Notes: generated by a model not told the origin, from the letters alone. DNA of 64,000 nucleotides from AC-37 sp036386455 (GCA_036386455.1 DASVVS010000056.1:1-64000); one strand, 5' to 3'. Positions 41,255 through 50,562 are shown, numbered from the stretch's first letter. Numbers and translations are program-made.

Positions 41255-44200
41255 ATGGGGGGCATCACGTGCGCGAACTGCGGGACTGAGAATCCCCTCG
41301 GCGCCAAGTTCTGCATGAACTGCGGCAACTCGCTGCCGCGCGCGTGCCCGGTGTGCGGGACGGTCAACCCCGCCGAGGCGAAGTTCTGCATGAACTGCGG
41401 CAGCCAGCTCGCGGCCCCCGCCGCCGGAGCGCCCGCGCCGCCGGGCCCGCCCGCACCGGCCCCCGCGTCCGGCCTAGGCCTGCCGCCGGGCGCCGCCGCC
41501 CGTCCCGAGCCGCCGCCCGAGGAGCGCCGCCAGGTGACGGTCCTGTTCGCGGACCTGTCCGGCTACACGGCGGTCTCGGAGCGGATGGACCCCGAGGCCG
41601 TGAAGGCGCTCGTGGACCGCGCGCTCAAGCGGCTCGCGGACGAGGTCCGCCGCTACGGCGGCACGGTCGACAAGTACATCGGCGACAACGTGATGGCGCT
41701 GTTCGGCGCGCCGGTGGCGCACGAGGACGACGCCGAGCGTGCGGTGCGCGCCGCGCTCGGGATGCAGGACGCGATGGGTGAGGTCAACGCCGGCCTGCCG
41801 GACGGGGTCACGTTCGCGCTGCGCGTGGGGCTCAACACCGGCGAGGTGCTGGCGGGCGCGGTGGGCGACGACTACACCGTGGTGGGCGACACCGTGAACG
41901 TCGCCTCGCGGCTCCAGTCGGCCGCGGTGCCGGGGACCGTCGTGGTGGGCGAGCGCACGTTCCGCGCCACCTCGGCGGCGATCCGCTACGAGCGCCTCGA
42001 GCCGCTCGAGCTCAAGGGCAAGTCGGAGCCGGTCCCCGCTTGGCGTGCGCTCGGGACCGCCGCCGAGCAGGCGGTCGGCCGCGCCGAGTCCGGCACCGAG
42101 GCGCCGCTCGTGGGGCGCGACTACGAGATCGGCATGCTCGTCTCGCTCTACGACCGGGTGGTGGCAGAGCGCCGGCCCGCGCTCGTCACGCTGATCGGCG
42201 AGGCCGGCGTCGGCAAGTCGCGCCTGCTGCGCGAGTTCGAGCGGCGCGTGTGCGACCGCGACGACGCTCCGGCGCTGCGGACCGGCCGCAGCCTGCCGTA
42301 CGGCTCGGGCGTCGTCTACTGGGCGCTGAGCGAGGTGGTCCGGGCCGAGTGCGGGATCCTCGAGACCGACAGCGCGGAGACCGCCTGGCGCAAGCTGGTC
42401 GACGCCGTGACCGAGGACGAGCCGGCCGAGGCCGCCGAGCGCCGCGCGGCGGTGATCGCGCGCTCGCTCGGCCTCGACGTGCCGGGCGAGGTGGCCGCGA
42501 CGCTCGACTCCGACGACCCGGAGCGGATGCGCGACGAGCTGTTCTCCGCGCTGCGCTCCAAGATCGAGCGCTCGGCGCAGCAGCGGCCGCTGGTGCTCGC
42601 GTTCGAGGACATCCACTGGGCCGACGAGGGCATGCTCGACGCGATCGAGCACCTCGCGCAGTGGGTGCGCGCACCGCTGATGCTGGTGTGCCTCACGCGC
42701 GGCGAGCTGCTCGAGCGCCGGCCGACCTGGGGTGGAGGGCGCCGCAACGCCACCCAGCTCTTCCTGGAGCCGCTGACCGTGGAGGACACGCGCGAGCTCG
42801 TGACGGCGCTGCTCGGGAGCGCGAACGGGTCCGGCGCCGAGGTGATCCCCGCGGTGGCCGAGCGCTCCGGCGGCAACCCGCTGTTCGCCGAGGAGATGGT
42901 CCGGCGGATCGCGGAGGAGGGCGCCGGCGCGGCCGACCTGCCCGACAGCGTGCAGTCGGTGCTGGCGGCGCGGCTCGACGCGCTCGAGCCGTTCGAGCGG
43001 CGGCTCGTGCAGCAGGCCGCGGTCGTGGGCCGCACGTTCTGGGCGTCGTCGCTCGCCACGCTCGCCGCCGAGGAGGGGCAGGACCTCGAGCGCGCGCTGC
43101 TCGCGCTGCAGGAGAAGGACATCCTCGCGCCCGGCAGCGAGCGCAGCCTGGAGGGCGAGCGCGAGTTCGCGTTCAAGCACGTGCTGATCCGCGACGTCGC
43201 GTACGGGATGCTCCCGCGCGGGGTGCGCTCGCGCAAGCACTTCGAGGTCGGGCGCTTCCTCGAGGAGCGGGCGGGCGACCGGACCGACGAGGTCGTGTCC
43301 CTGCTCGCCGAGCACTACGGCCGCGCCGCCGAGCTGGGCCGCGAGGCCGGCCTCGACGGGGACGCGCTCGGCCCGATCCGCGAGCGCGCGCTGCGCTTCC
43401 TCGAGGAGGCCGGCGACGCCGCGGCGCTGCTCTACTCGAACCAGGAGTCGGCGGCGCACTACCGCCGGGCGCGCGTGCTCGCCGACGGCGGCGACCCGGG
43501 CCTCGGAGCGCGGATCGGCGAGAAGCTCGGCGACGTCTCCCTGCGCGTGGGCCGCGTGGACGAGGCGATCGAGGTGTGGGACCTCTGCCTCGAGTACCAC
43601 CGCGGTGAGGAGGACCTCGAGCGGGTCGCCGACCTCCACCGCAAGATCGGCGCCGCGCAGTCGCACAAGGGCGAGCGCCGCAGCGCGATCGAGCACTACC
43701 AGAAGGGGATCAACCTCCTGAAGGACGGCCCGCCGCGGCTGGAGCTCGTCAGGCTCTACGAGGAGGCGGCCTGGCTCTACCTCCACACCGGCGACAACAT
43801 GCTCGCGATCTACGCGTCCGAGAAGGCGCTGCGGCTGGCCGAGCGGCTGGGGGAGACGCGCGCCGCCAGCCGCGCGCACGGGATCTTCGGACGCGTGTTC
43901 GGGCGGATCGGCGACAACGAGAAGGCGCGTACGAACCTGGAGCGGTCGGTCGAGCTGGCGCGCGGGTCCGACCACGGCGAGACGATCCTGGCTCTGCTCG
44001 CGCTAGGGCGACACCTGGAGGTCTCGGAGGCCGACGCCGCCGGGGCGCAGGAGGCCTACGGCGAGGCGCTGGCGCTCGCCGAGCAGGTGGGCGACCTGCC
44101 GAACCAGGTGGAGCTGCACGCGTCGCTCGCCCAGCTCGCCGCCTACCGCGGCGACTGGGACCAGCTCGCGTCGTCCACGGACGCGAGCGCGCGGCTGGCC

Positions 44201-44848
44201 GAGCGCGAGGGCCTGGTCGGCAAGCTGTGCCTGCCGTACGCGCTGCGCGGGCTGCAGCGCTGGCGCGAGGGCGACCTGGCCGCCGCCGCCGAGCAGTACC
44301 GGCGCGCCCACGAGCTGGCGGAGCAGGTCGGCTGGTCGGAGCTCGCGTTCCAGTCGCTGTACGGCCTGGCGATCGCGCTGCGCGACGGCGAGGACGTGAA
44401 CGGCTCGATCGCCGCGCTCGACCGGGCCGTGGACGTGTGCGAGCGGGCCGGGCTGATCGCGCAGTCGATCCAGGCGACGGCCACGCGCGCGGTGGTTCTC
44501 GCCCAGGCCGGGCGCGCCGATGCCGCGCGCGAGGCGGCGGCCGAGGCGACGGAGCTGTCGGAGCGGCTGCACTACCCGATCGGGCGCGCGGCGGCCCTCG
44601 AGGCGCGGGGCGTCACCGATGCGGATGCGGAGGAGGGCGCGCGCCTCCTGGCCGACTCCGAGGCCGCCTGGTCGGAGCTCGACCGCCCGCTCGAGGCCGC
44701 GCGCTCGCGGCTGCTCGCTGGGCAGCGGCTGGCCGAGTCCGACACCGCGCGCTCGCGCGAGCTGCTGGAGGAGGCGGCCGACCGGCTCGACCGGCTCGGC
44801 GTGGCGCACCTCGCCGAGCGCGCGCGTGGGCTGGCGGCTACGGGCTGA
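41255..44848 (+). CDS. Zinc-ribbon / class III nucleotidyl cyclase / AAA-type ATPase / TPR signalling protein
   Basis: 1197 residues. Two zinc ribbons (Cys6/9/20/23 and 31/34/45/48), a Pro/Ala linker, then a class III cyclase domain at 92-265 with metal Asp100 (LFADLSGYT) and Asp144 (YIGDNVMALF). A Walker A motif GEAGVGKS is at 315-322 and a Walker B region near 445 (AFEDIHWAD). From about 700 the chain is TPR-like helices. Such proteins are presumed to couple ligand or protein sensing to cAMP/cGMP production; the effector is unknown. Its stop abuts the convergent stop as TGATCA. Confidence 0.92.
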   Translation: MGGITCANCGTENPLGAKFCMNCGNSLPRACPVCGTVNPAEAKFCMNCGSQLAAPAAGAPAPPGPPAPAPASGLGLPPGAAARPEPPPEERRQVTVLFADLSGYTAVSERMDPEAVKALVDRALKRLADEVRRYGGTVDKYIGDNVMALFGAPVAHEDDAERAVRAALGMQDAMGEVNAGLPDGVTFALRVGLNTGEVLAGAVGDDYTVVGDTVNVASRLQSAAVPGTVVVGERTFRATSAAIRYERLEPLELKGKSEPVPAWRALGTAAEQAVGRAESGTEAPLVGRDYEIGMLVSLYDRVVAERRPALVTLIGEAGVGKSRLLREFERRVCDRDDAPALRTGRSLPYGSGVVYWALSEVVRAECGILETDSAETAWRKLVDAVTEDEPAEAAERRAAVIARSLGLDVPGEVAATLDSDDPERMRDELFSALRSKIERSAQQRPLVLAFEDIHWADEGMLDAIEHLAQWVRAPLMLVCLTRGELLERRPTWGGGRRNATQLFLEPLTVEDTRELVTALLGSANGSGAEVIPAVAERSGGNPLFAEEMVRRIAEEGAGAADLPDSVQSVLAARLDALEPFERRLVQQAAVVGRTFWASSLATLAAEEGQDLERALLALQEKDILAPGSERSLEGEREFAFKHVLIRDVAYGMLPRGVRSRKHFEVGRFLEERAGDRTDEVVSLLAEHYGRAAELGREAGLDGDALGPIRERALRFLEEAGDAAALLYSNQESAAHYRRARVLADGGDPGLGARIGEKLGDVSLRVGRVDEAIEVWDLCLEYHRGEEDLERVADLHRKIGAAQSHKGERRSAIEHYQKGINLLKDGPPRLELVRLYEEAAWLYLHTGDNMLAIYASEKALRLAERLGETRAASRAHGIFGRVFGRIGDNEKARTNLERSVELARGSDHGETILALLALGRHLEVSEADAAGAQEAYGEALALAEQVGDLPNQVELHASLAQLAAYRGDWDQLASSTDASARLAEREGLVGKLCLPYALRGLQRWREGDLAAAAEQYRRAHELAEQVGWSELAFQSLYGLAIALRDGEDVNGSIAALDRAVDVCERAGLIAQSIQATATRAVVLAQAGRADAAREAAAEATELSERLHYPIGRAAALEARGVTDADAEEGARLLADSEAAWSELDRPLEAARSRLLAGQRLAESDTARSRELLEEAADRLDRLGVAHLAERARGLAATG

Positions 44849-46318
44849 TCAGACCCAGCAGTCTCCCGGCGGGGTGCCGCGGTTCTTGCTCGCCGCGGTC
44901 AGGCGGAAGCCCCGGCTCGTCACGCGCGGCGCGCCGTTGCGGTCCGAGGTCGTGACCGTCACCCGGCCGAGCAGCGACCCGCGCCGGCGGAGCAACGCGC
45001 GCGCGCTCGACGTGATCGACACGCGGTGGATCTTCTCGAGGCAGAGGTCCTCCGGCGCGATGGTCATCGTCAGGCCCCCGATGCGCTTCGTCTTCCCGCC
45101 GATCTTCGCGGTCACGTCGATGCGGCCCTTGCAGCCGCGCGGGCAGCTCACGTTCACGAACGCCCGCTTGTCCTTCGGGCCGAGCGAGTCCTTCTTCGGG
45201 AGCTTGCCGACGGGGCAGGCGACCGGCTCGTCGCGCAGCACGGGCGACGCGGCCGGTGCGGTGAACAGGTCCGCGCCGCCGAGGCAGTTGCCGAGCGCGT
45301 ATGCCACGCGCTCGCCGTCGAAGTCCAGCCCGCCGCGCCGCAGCCCGGTGCCGAGGCGCGCCACGTCGCTGCGCGCGCCGTCGAGCCCGACGAGCGCGGC
45401 CATGCGCTCCGTGTCGTCCGACCCGGCCGCGACCACGGCGATCCGGCCGCCGGCGATCCGCACCTCGTTCGTGCATGGCTTGACCGGCAGGACGTGCTCG
45501 GTCGGCTGGGCGACGGAGTACCAGGCGAGCTTGCCGTCGCTGCAGTCGAGGTCGTCGATCTGCCCGGTCGAGACGGCGAGCGTCCCGTCGTCCTGGACGT
45601 CGAAGCTCGCCGCGCGCGGCACCTCGTAGACCTTGGTGTTCGAGACCCAGTCGTGCACGACCGTGACCGTCTGCGACTGGCCGAACGGGGTGATCGGGTA
45701 GGCGTTGTAGGCGAGGTAGCGGCCGGCGAGATCGAGGTCGGCGATCGCGAGCGTGCCTCCGGCGCTGACGGTCGTGTCGGCGGACGCGCCGCTGCGGTCG
45801 CGGATCACGACGCTGCCGTCGCAGTTGCTCGAGGCCTCACGCGCGCCGTCCACGTCGAGCGCCGCCGCGGCGGGCCCGTAGTAGTTGCTGTTGGTGCAGG
45901 CCTCGGTCTGGCCGAAGGCGCCGGTCAGGGTGCCGCCGAGCAGGGTCAGCCGCGACATGCCCTGCTGGTAGCGGGCGTTGCCGGAGCTGACGACGTCCTT
46001 GTACGCCAGCCAGTCGGCCGAGGCCTCGATGTTCGAGGAGTACTCCACGTAGTCGCCCGGCGACTCCTCCTCCTCGTCCGGCGGCGACGGCGGGGGCGAG
46101 AGGTCGGTCAGCTTGCGCCTGGCGATCGAGGACGACAGCCGCAGCGCGATCCGGTGCCTGCCGACCTCGCCGTAGAACACGCTGTCGCCGGCTAGGCGCG
46201 GGCCCTCGATCACGTCACCGGGGATCCGGTCGACCCGCGTCGGCTCGGCGCTCGCGGGCGCGGCCATCACGGCCGCGACGATCACTGCGACGAATACGAC
46301 CAGCCCCCTGCCCCGCAT
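44849..46318 (-). CDS. Secreted beta-propeller-like protein of unknown function
   Basis: 489 residues with a signal peptide (RGLVVFVAVIVAAVMAAPASA) and GGGAGG ribosome site. The body shows repeating strands with Gly-Asp turns (LAIADLDLAGRYLAYN, VRIAGGRIAVV, LDFDGERVAYALG), suggesting a propeller of the TolB/WD type. A C-terminal Ig-like segment with FVNVSCPRGCKGRIDV and a Cys-containing tail follows, a combination I associate with Solirubrobacterales exported proteins. No enzyme motif is seen. Confidence 0.7.
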   Translation of the reverse strand: MRGRGLVVFVAVIVAAVMAAPASAEPTRVDRIPGDVIEGPRLAGDSVFYGEVGRHRIALRLSSSIARRKLTDLSPPPSPPDEEEESPGDYVEYSSNIEASADWLAYKDVVSSGNARYQQGMSRLTLLGGTLTGAFGQTEACTNSNYYGPAAAALDVDGAREASSNCDGSVVIRDRSGASADTTVSAGGTLAIADLDLAGRYLAYNAYPITPFGQSQTVTVVHDWVSNTKVYEVPRAASFDVQDDGTLAVSTGQIDDLDCSDGKLAWYSVAQPTEHVLPVKPCTNEVRIAGGRIAVVAAGSDDTERMAALVGLDGARSDVARLGTGLRRGGLDFDGERVAYALGNCLGGADLFTAPAASPVLRDEPVACPVGKLPKKDSLGPKDKRAFVNVSCPRGCKGRIDVTAKIGGKTKRIGGLTMTIAPEDLCLEKIHRVSITSSARALLRRRGSLLGRVTVTTSDRNGAPRVTSRGFRLTAASKNRGTPPGDCWV

Positions 46319-46432
46319 AACGCCTCCCCGTTTCGAGTGTCCTCCGCTAGACCCCTGCCGGGGGACGAAGTTGCGGCGGGAGAGTACCGGCGCGCGGCTT
46401 GCAGTCAAGCCGCACCCCTCTTTGACCGAGGT

Positions 46433-46471
46433 GAGATGTATATCATCTCGTAATGCGATGAACATCATCTC
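46433..46471 (+). promoter_or_regulatory. Palindromic operator of the nucleotidyltransferase/HTH pair
   Basis: GAGATG-TATAT-CATCTC (46433-46449) is a perfect inverted repeat; the half-site CATCTC recurs 22 bases later (46466-46471) next to a second dyad, GATG-AA-CATC (46457-46466), which includes the start codon. TTGACC at 46422 may be a -35. Two sites two helical turns apart suggest cooperative autorepression. Confidence 0.6.
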
Positions 46472-47045
46472 AGACAAAGCGACCGCGGATCGCGTGCTCG
46501 CGGCGTTGGCGGAGCAGCTGACGGCGCGCGGTGAGCGATACGAGCTGGTGGTGATCGGCGGATCCGCACTCCAGGCGCTGGGCTTGATCGATCGGCCTAC
46601 GGCGGACGTGGACGTGCTCGCGCTCGCCGGCGCCTCGGGACTGACGGGTGCCGACCCTCTGCCGCCGGGTCTGGCCGCGGCTCGTGAGCTGGTCGGCCGG
46701 GATTTCTCGATGCCCACCGACTGGCTGAATCCCGGTCCCACGAGCCTGCTCGACCTCGGACTACCCGACGGCTTCATGCGACGCGTGGTGAGTCGCCCCT
46801 ACGGCTCCTCCCTGACGGTTCACTTCGCGTCACGGTTCGACCAGATCCACTTCAAGCTCTACGCAACCGTGGACCAGGGACCCGGCCGGCACGAGGCCGA
46901 CCTGCGGGCACTCGATCCGACCCCGGTCGAGCTTCAGGAGGCCGCGCGCTGGGCGCGCAGTCACGACCCGTCCCCGGGGTTCGATCGCGTGCTGCGGCAG
47001 GTTCTCAGAGCGCTGGGAGTCGAGGATGCGAATCACCGCGCTTAG
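46458..47045 (+). CDS. Nucleotidyltransferase-like protein (AbiEii/DUF6036 type), putative toxin
   Basis: 195 residues. The region YELVVIGGSALQALGLIDR with Gly-Gly-Ser at 34-36 followed by TADVDVL (Asp50, Asp52) is the core of the minimal nucleotidyltransferase fold used by AbiEii and MenT toxins. A later acidic position (FDQIHFKLYA) fits the third strand. The protein is short and cytoplasmic. It overlaps the HTH gene by 20 bases and sits behind a palindromic operator. Codon use is less GC-extreme than its neighbours. An enzyme transferring NMP to RNA or protein is inferred, not shown. Confidence 0.72.
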   Translation: MNIISDKATADRVLAALAEQLTARGERYELVVIGGSALQALGLIDRPTADVDVLALAGASGLTGADPLPPGLAAARELVGRDFSMPTDWLNPGPTSLLDLGLPDGFMRRVVSRPYGSSLTVHFASRFDQIHFKLYATVDQGPGRHEADLRALDPTPVELQEAARWARSHDPSPGFDRVLRQVLRALGVEDANHRA

Positions 47046-48042
47046 GGAGCTGGTCAACGAGGCCGCTCTCGACTTCGCGTGGGATCAGTGGGCCCAGCTC
47101 GGCGTGCTCGCCAGTCCCCGCCGGCCGGCTCCCTGGTCCATGGACCCCGAGGCCCTGCTCGTCTTTTCGCTCGAGGTGGCGCGCCGCGATCCGCGGCTGT
47201 TCGAAGAGGTCCTCGATTGGCTCTTGGTGAACGAGCGCATGGTCAGCGTCCAGCGGCTGCGGAACATCGCGCGCGCGCCCGGGGAAGACGCCCTCGCCCG
47301 GGCGGCGCTGGCGTGGGTGGCGGAGCGCAAGCCGCGCGCGCGTCGCGATCCCGACGCGAGCGTCCCGTCCACCGACGCGGAGCCGGCGCTGCTCTTTCAC
47401 GGGCTGTCGTCACGCGATGCTCCGCTCGACCCCGCGTTCCTGCGGCACGGATTCGCGAAGCCCGTCACGCCTCCGAGCAGAAGGTCGCAGACGCCCGACC
47501 CGCGTGCCCCGATCGCGCTCGCCTTTCGCCTGCGGCACCTCCTGGGCGTGAGCGCGCGCGCGGAGGTCCTGCGCACTCTCCTCACGATCGGGGTTCCGCG
47601 GGTTTCGATCCAAGCGATCGCACGCGGTGCCGGTTTCTCGAAGCGCAACGTCCAGGAGGCGCTCAACTCGCTGGTGGCCGCGGGTGTCGTGCAGGGGATC
47701 TCGGTGGCGGGCGCGCAGAGCTACTCGATCGACCGTGAGCCGTGGGCGCCGCTCTTCGGCGTCACCGACGATCGCTGGCCGGTCCACGTCGACTGGCCCC
47801 AGCTGCTCCATGCCTTCGTCGAGGTGATTCGCTGGCTGAACGATCCTGCGACCGACGGGCTGTCCGACTACATGCGCTTCAGCGAGGCGCGAACCCTGCT
47901 CGACAGGGTGGCCGACGATCTTCGCTACGCGGGCGTGGTCGTGGAGATGCCACAGCGGGGCGCGCTGGAGGAGGGCTGGTCGGCCTTCGAGGCGACCGTC
48001 CATAACACGCTGGCGATGCTCGGGGTGAGCCGGGCGGCTTAG
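47026..48042 (+). CDS. Winged-helix DNA-binding partner protein, putative antitoxin/regulator
   Basis: 338 residues. The N-terminal half is helical and not recognisable. Residues about 186-236 form a winged helix: VSIQAIARGAGFSKRNVQEALNSLV then AGVVQGI (wing). The C-terminal 100 residues are helical with several Trp (WAPLFG, WPVHVDWPQLL, RWLND). The ATG lies inside the end of the nucleotidyltransferase gene, so the two are co-translated. It probably binds the palindromes upstream. The order (enzyme first, regulator second) is the reverse of AbiEi-AbiEii. Confidence 0.68.
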   Translation: MRITALRELVNEAALDFAWDQWAQLGVLASPRRPAPWSMDPEALLVFSLEVARRDPRLFEEVLDWLLVNERMVSVQRLRNIARAPGEDALARAALAWVAERKPRARRDPDASVPSTDAEPALLFHGLSSRDAPLDPAFLRHGFAKPVTPPSRRSQTPDPRAPIALAFRLRHLLGVSARAEVLRTLLTIGVPRVSIQAIARGAGFSKRNVQEALNSLVAAGVVQGISVAGAQSYSIDREPWAPLFGVTDDRWPVHVDWPQLLHAFVEVIRWLNDPATDGLSDYMRFSEARTLLDRVADDLRYAGVVVEMPQRGALEEGWSAFEATVHNTLAMLGVSRAA

Positions 48043-48045
48043 GGC

Positions 48046-49239
48046 TCACAACCCCAGGGTCTTCCCCAAGATCTCCTTCATGATCTCGTCGGTCCCGCCG
48101 CCAATGGGACCCAGGCGCGTGTCCCTCACCGCCCGCTCGATCTCGTACTCCTTCATGTAGCCCGCGCCGCCGTGGATCTGCAGCGCCTCGTCGGCCACCT
48201 CGAAGGCCGCTCGCTGCGTCGCGAGCTTGGCCATCGTCACCTCCTGCACCGCGTCGTGGCCCTCGTGGAACAGGCGTAGCGCGTTGTAGGTCATCGCGCG
48301 GCCGGTCTCGTACTTCAGCGCCATCTCCGCGATCTTGTGGCGGATCACCTGGTGCTTTCCGATCGGGCGGCCGAACGCGCTGCGCTCGGTCGCGTAGGCG
48401 ATCGTCCGCTCCAGCATCGCCTGCATCGACCCGACCGAGCCCAGCGCCATCAGCAGCCGCTCCCACTGGAAGTTGGCCATGATCAGGTAGAAGCCGCGGT
48501 TCTCCTCGCCGAGCAGGTTCTCCTCGGGCACGAACACGTCGCTGAACGCGAGCTCTCCGGTGTCGGAGGCGTGCCAGCCCATCTTCTCCAGCTTGCGCGA
48601 GACGGAGTAGCCCTCCATGTCCTTCTCGAGGATCAGGAACGAGATCCCGTGGTGACCCCCCTCCTGGGTGGTCTTCACCGCGGTGACGACGAAGTCCGCG
48701 CGCACGCCGTTCGTGATGAACGTCTTCGAGCCGTTCACGACGTAGCCGCCGTCCACGCGCCTGGCCATCGTGCGGATGCCGGCGACGTCGGAGCCGGCGT
48801 CGGGCTCGGTGATCCCCAGCGCGGCGATCTTCTCGCCGCGGATCGCGGGCGCGAGGAAGCGCTGCTTCTGGTCCTCGGTTCCGAACTTCCATATCGGCGG
48901 CGTCGCGATGCCGATGTGCGCGCCGATGCCGGCGCTCAGGCCACCCGAGCCCGCCCGCGGCAGCTCCTCGCTCAGCACGGCGTCGTGCAGGTAGTCGCCG
49001 CCCTCGCCGCCGTACTCCTCCGGGTACTTGAGCCCGAGGAAGCCGAGCTCGGCCATCCGGTGGAAGACCTCGTTGGGGAACCAGCGCTCGTCCTCCCACT
49101 TCTGCGAGTGCGGCCGCAGCTCGGCGGCGATGAAGCGGCGGATCGACTCGCGCAGCTGCTCGTGCTCCTCCCCGAACGGCGGAAGCGGCCTGCGCTCGGC
49201 GGCGGCCGCCGGCACGCCCTTGTCGTAGCTCGTGCTCAC
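48046..49239 (-). CDS. Acyl-CoA dehydrogenase
   Basis: 397 residues, FAD enzyme of beta-oxidation. Signatures: GITEPDAGSD (FAD/substrate loop near 142-151), VVNGSKTFITNG, GWHASDTGEL and IHGGAGYMKEYEIER. The usual YEGT Glu near the C-terminus is not present (IGGGTDEI); instead Glu260 in FQWERLL sits where isovaleryl- and long-chain enzymes keep the catalytic base. Its stop lies three bases after the convergent HTH gene. It is coupled to the upstream membrane protein (GTGA overlap). Confidence 0.93.
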   Translation of the reverse strand: MSTSYDKGVPAAAAERRPLPPFGEEHEQLRESIRRFIAAELRPHSQKWEDERWFPNEVFHRMAELGFLGLKYPEEYGGEGGDYLHDAVLSEELPRAGSGGLSAGIGAHIGIATPPIWKFGTEDQKQRFLAPAIRGEKIAALGITEPDAGSDVAGIRTMARRVDGGYVVNGSKTFITNGVRADFVVTAVKTTQEGGHHGISFLILEKDMEGYSVSRKLEKMGWHASDTGELAFSDVFVPEENLLGEENRGFYLIMANFQWERLLMALGSVGSMQAMLERTIAYATERSAFGRPIGKHQVIRHKIAEMALKYETGRAMTYNALRLFHEGHDAVQEVTMAKLATQRAAFEVADEALQIHGGAGYMKEYEIERAVRDTRLGPIGGGTDEIMKEILGKTLGL

Positions 49240-49838
49240 GCCCGCAGCCCCGCGTCCTCGAGCGCGGCGCGCACCAGCGCGTCGTAGCGCTCGGCCTTCA
49301 GATCGCCGAGCGGGTCGTCCGTGTGGCGCAGGAGCTGCCCGTACGGCAGGGCGAACGCCGCGCGCATGGCGAGCAGCCGCCGGCGCTCGGGCTCGTCGGC
49401 GCCGGTCAGCACGCGCGAGGCGGCGGTCAGGGTCCGCACCTCCCGCACGCGCCCGGGCAGGAACCGCTGCAGCACGAGCGCGGTCGGGATGAGGAACGTG
49501 AGCCAGCCGAGCAGGTCCGCGAGGTCGTGAGCGCTCTCCTCGCCCTGGCGGCCGGCCTCGATGGTCTTGCCGCCCGTGGTGCCGCCGGCGTCGCGCAGCC
49601 CGCCCGCCACGTCACCGCCGATCACCGGCGTGTCCTCCACGGCGTCGGCGGCCGTGCCGAATCCCGACCGGACCGACTCGCCCGCGTCCTGGACCCCCTG
49701 ACCCAGCCCGGCCAGCTCGTCCACCGAGTCGTGGACCCAGTTTCCCAGCAGCGCGAAGACGATCGCGGCGAGCACGATCGCCGCGTCGGTGGCGATCGAC
49801 CGGGTGCGGCGGCGCGGGACGTCTGGATAGAGGCGCAC
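49236..49838 (-). CDS. Two-span membrane protein of unknown function
   Basis: 200 residues from GTG. Hydrophobic segments at about 17-35 and 110-126 flank a Gly/Asp/Thr-rich region of about 70 residues, which should be extracellular if both ends are inside. The C-terminal 65 residues are helical and charged. No known motif. It overlaps the acyl-CoA dehydrogenase by four bases (GTGA), an unusual partnership. Confidence 0.65.
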   Translation of the reverse strand: MRLYPDVPRRRTRSIATDAAIVLAAIVFALLGNWVHDSVDELAGLGQGVQDAGESVRSGFGTAADAVEDTPVIGGDVAGGLRDAGGTTGGKTIEAGRQGEESAHDLADLLGWLTFLIPTALVLQRFLPGRVREVRTLTAASRVLTGADEPERRRLLAMRAAFALPYGQLLRHTDDPLGDLKAERYDALVRAALEDAGLRA

Positions 49839-49851
49839 TTAGACTTGCAGC

Positions 49852-50259
49852 ATGACGCAGGACGAATCTCGGGTCCTCACCGACCAGGAGCACCGCAAGG
49901 ACGTCGACGCCGAATCGGGCAAGAGCATCAACGCCCAGGTCTCGAACGCAATGGTCGGACTCAAGAAGGAGTTCTACGGCCGCGGCCCGACCAAGGCCAA
50001 GACGTTCATCAACGACAACTACATCTTCTGCGTGCTGGAGGGCGGCCTCACGCGCAACGAGGAGACGCTCATCGCGAACGGCGAGCACGAGCTCGTGCGC
50101 ACCTACCGGCTGCGCTTCCAGGAGGTCATGCGCGACTCGACGATCGACGCCGTCGAGCGCATCACCCGCCGCAAGGTCGTCGGCTACCACAGCCAGATCG
50201 TCTTCGAACCGGAGTTCGGGTTCGAGATCTTCGTCCTGGACGAGCCGCCGGCGGCGTAG
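49852..50259 (+). CDS. DUF2294 protein
   Basis: 135 residues. The block YGRGPTKAKTFINDNY, then VLEGGLTRNEETL and RKVVGYHSQIV...FEIFVLD, is the DUF2294 signature (small proteins of about 110-135 residues, some annotated as sodium-translocating decarboxylase-like, a label I would not trust). The first 25 residues are an acidic extension. Function unknown. It starts 14 bases from the divergent membrane-protein gene. Confidence 0.82.
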   Translation: MTQDESRVLTDQEHRKDVDAESGKSINAQVSNAMVGLKKEFYGRGPTKAKTFINDNYIFCVLEGGLTRNEETLIANGEHELVRTYRLRFQEVMRDSTIDAVERITRRKVVGYHSQIVFEPEFGFEIFVLDEPPAA

Positions 50260-50267
50260 GACGGGCG

Positions 50268-50283
50268 GGGGGTTGTAACCCCC
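50268..50283. terminator. Hairpin after the DUF2294 gene
   Basis: GGGGGTT-GT-AACCCCC is a perfect inverted repeat nine bases beyond the stop codon. The effective loop is four bases. There is no T-run; terminator or protein-binding site. Confidence 0.45.
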
Positions 50284-50355
50284 ACGCAGCGGAATCGTCA
50301 CGAACGCGACGCAGAAGACACCCTCGTGTAACGCGCGCCGTGGAACAATGAGCCC

Positions 50356-50562
50356 GTGGCCGAAGCCGACGACCTCCGCCAGTTCATGCGTGACATGAAC
50401 ACCCGCGCCGACAGGCGCACCGATGCCATCGTCCGGCGGCTGGATGATCAGGCGGCAGCGATGCGCGAGCAGGCAGCGGAGACACGCGACATGCGCGCGC
50501 AGATCCGCGCGAACACCGAGGGCCTCCTCCGCGTGCTCGACGAGCTGCGCGGCCCGGCCTAG
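50356..50562 (+). CDS. Small coiled-coil protein, first of a tandem pair
   Basis: 68 residues from GTG. Nearly all predicted helix with heptad-like spacing (DDLRQFMRDM..., LDDQAAAMREQAAE) and the end RANTEGLLRVLDELRGPA. It shares about 60 percent of residues with the next gene, including both ends, so the two are tandem duplicates. The ribosome site is weak. Function unknown. Confidence 0.6.
   Translation: MAEADDLRQFMRDMNTRADRRTDAIVRRLDDQAAAMREQAAETRDMRAQIRANTEGLLRVLDELRGPA

Noticed and set aside
46453..46461. ATG CGA TGA mini-frame just before the nucleotidyltransferase
   Set aside because: Two codons only; its stop overlaps the real start and no ribosome site precedes it. It could at most assist coupling.
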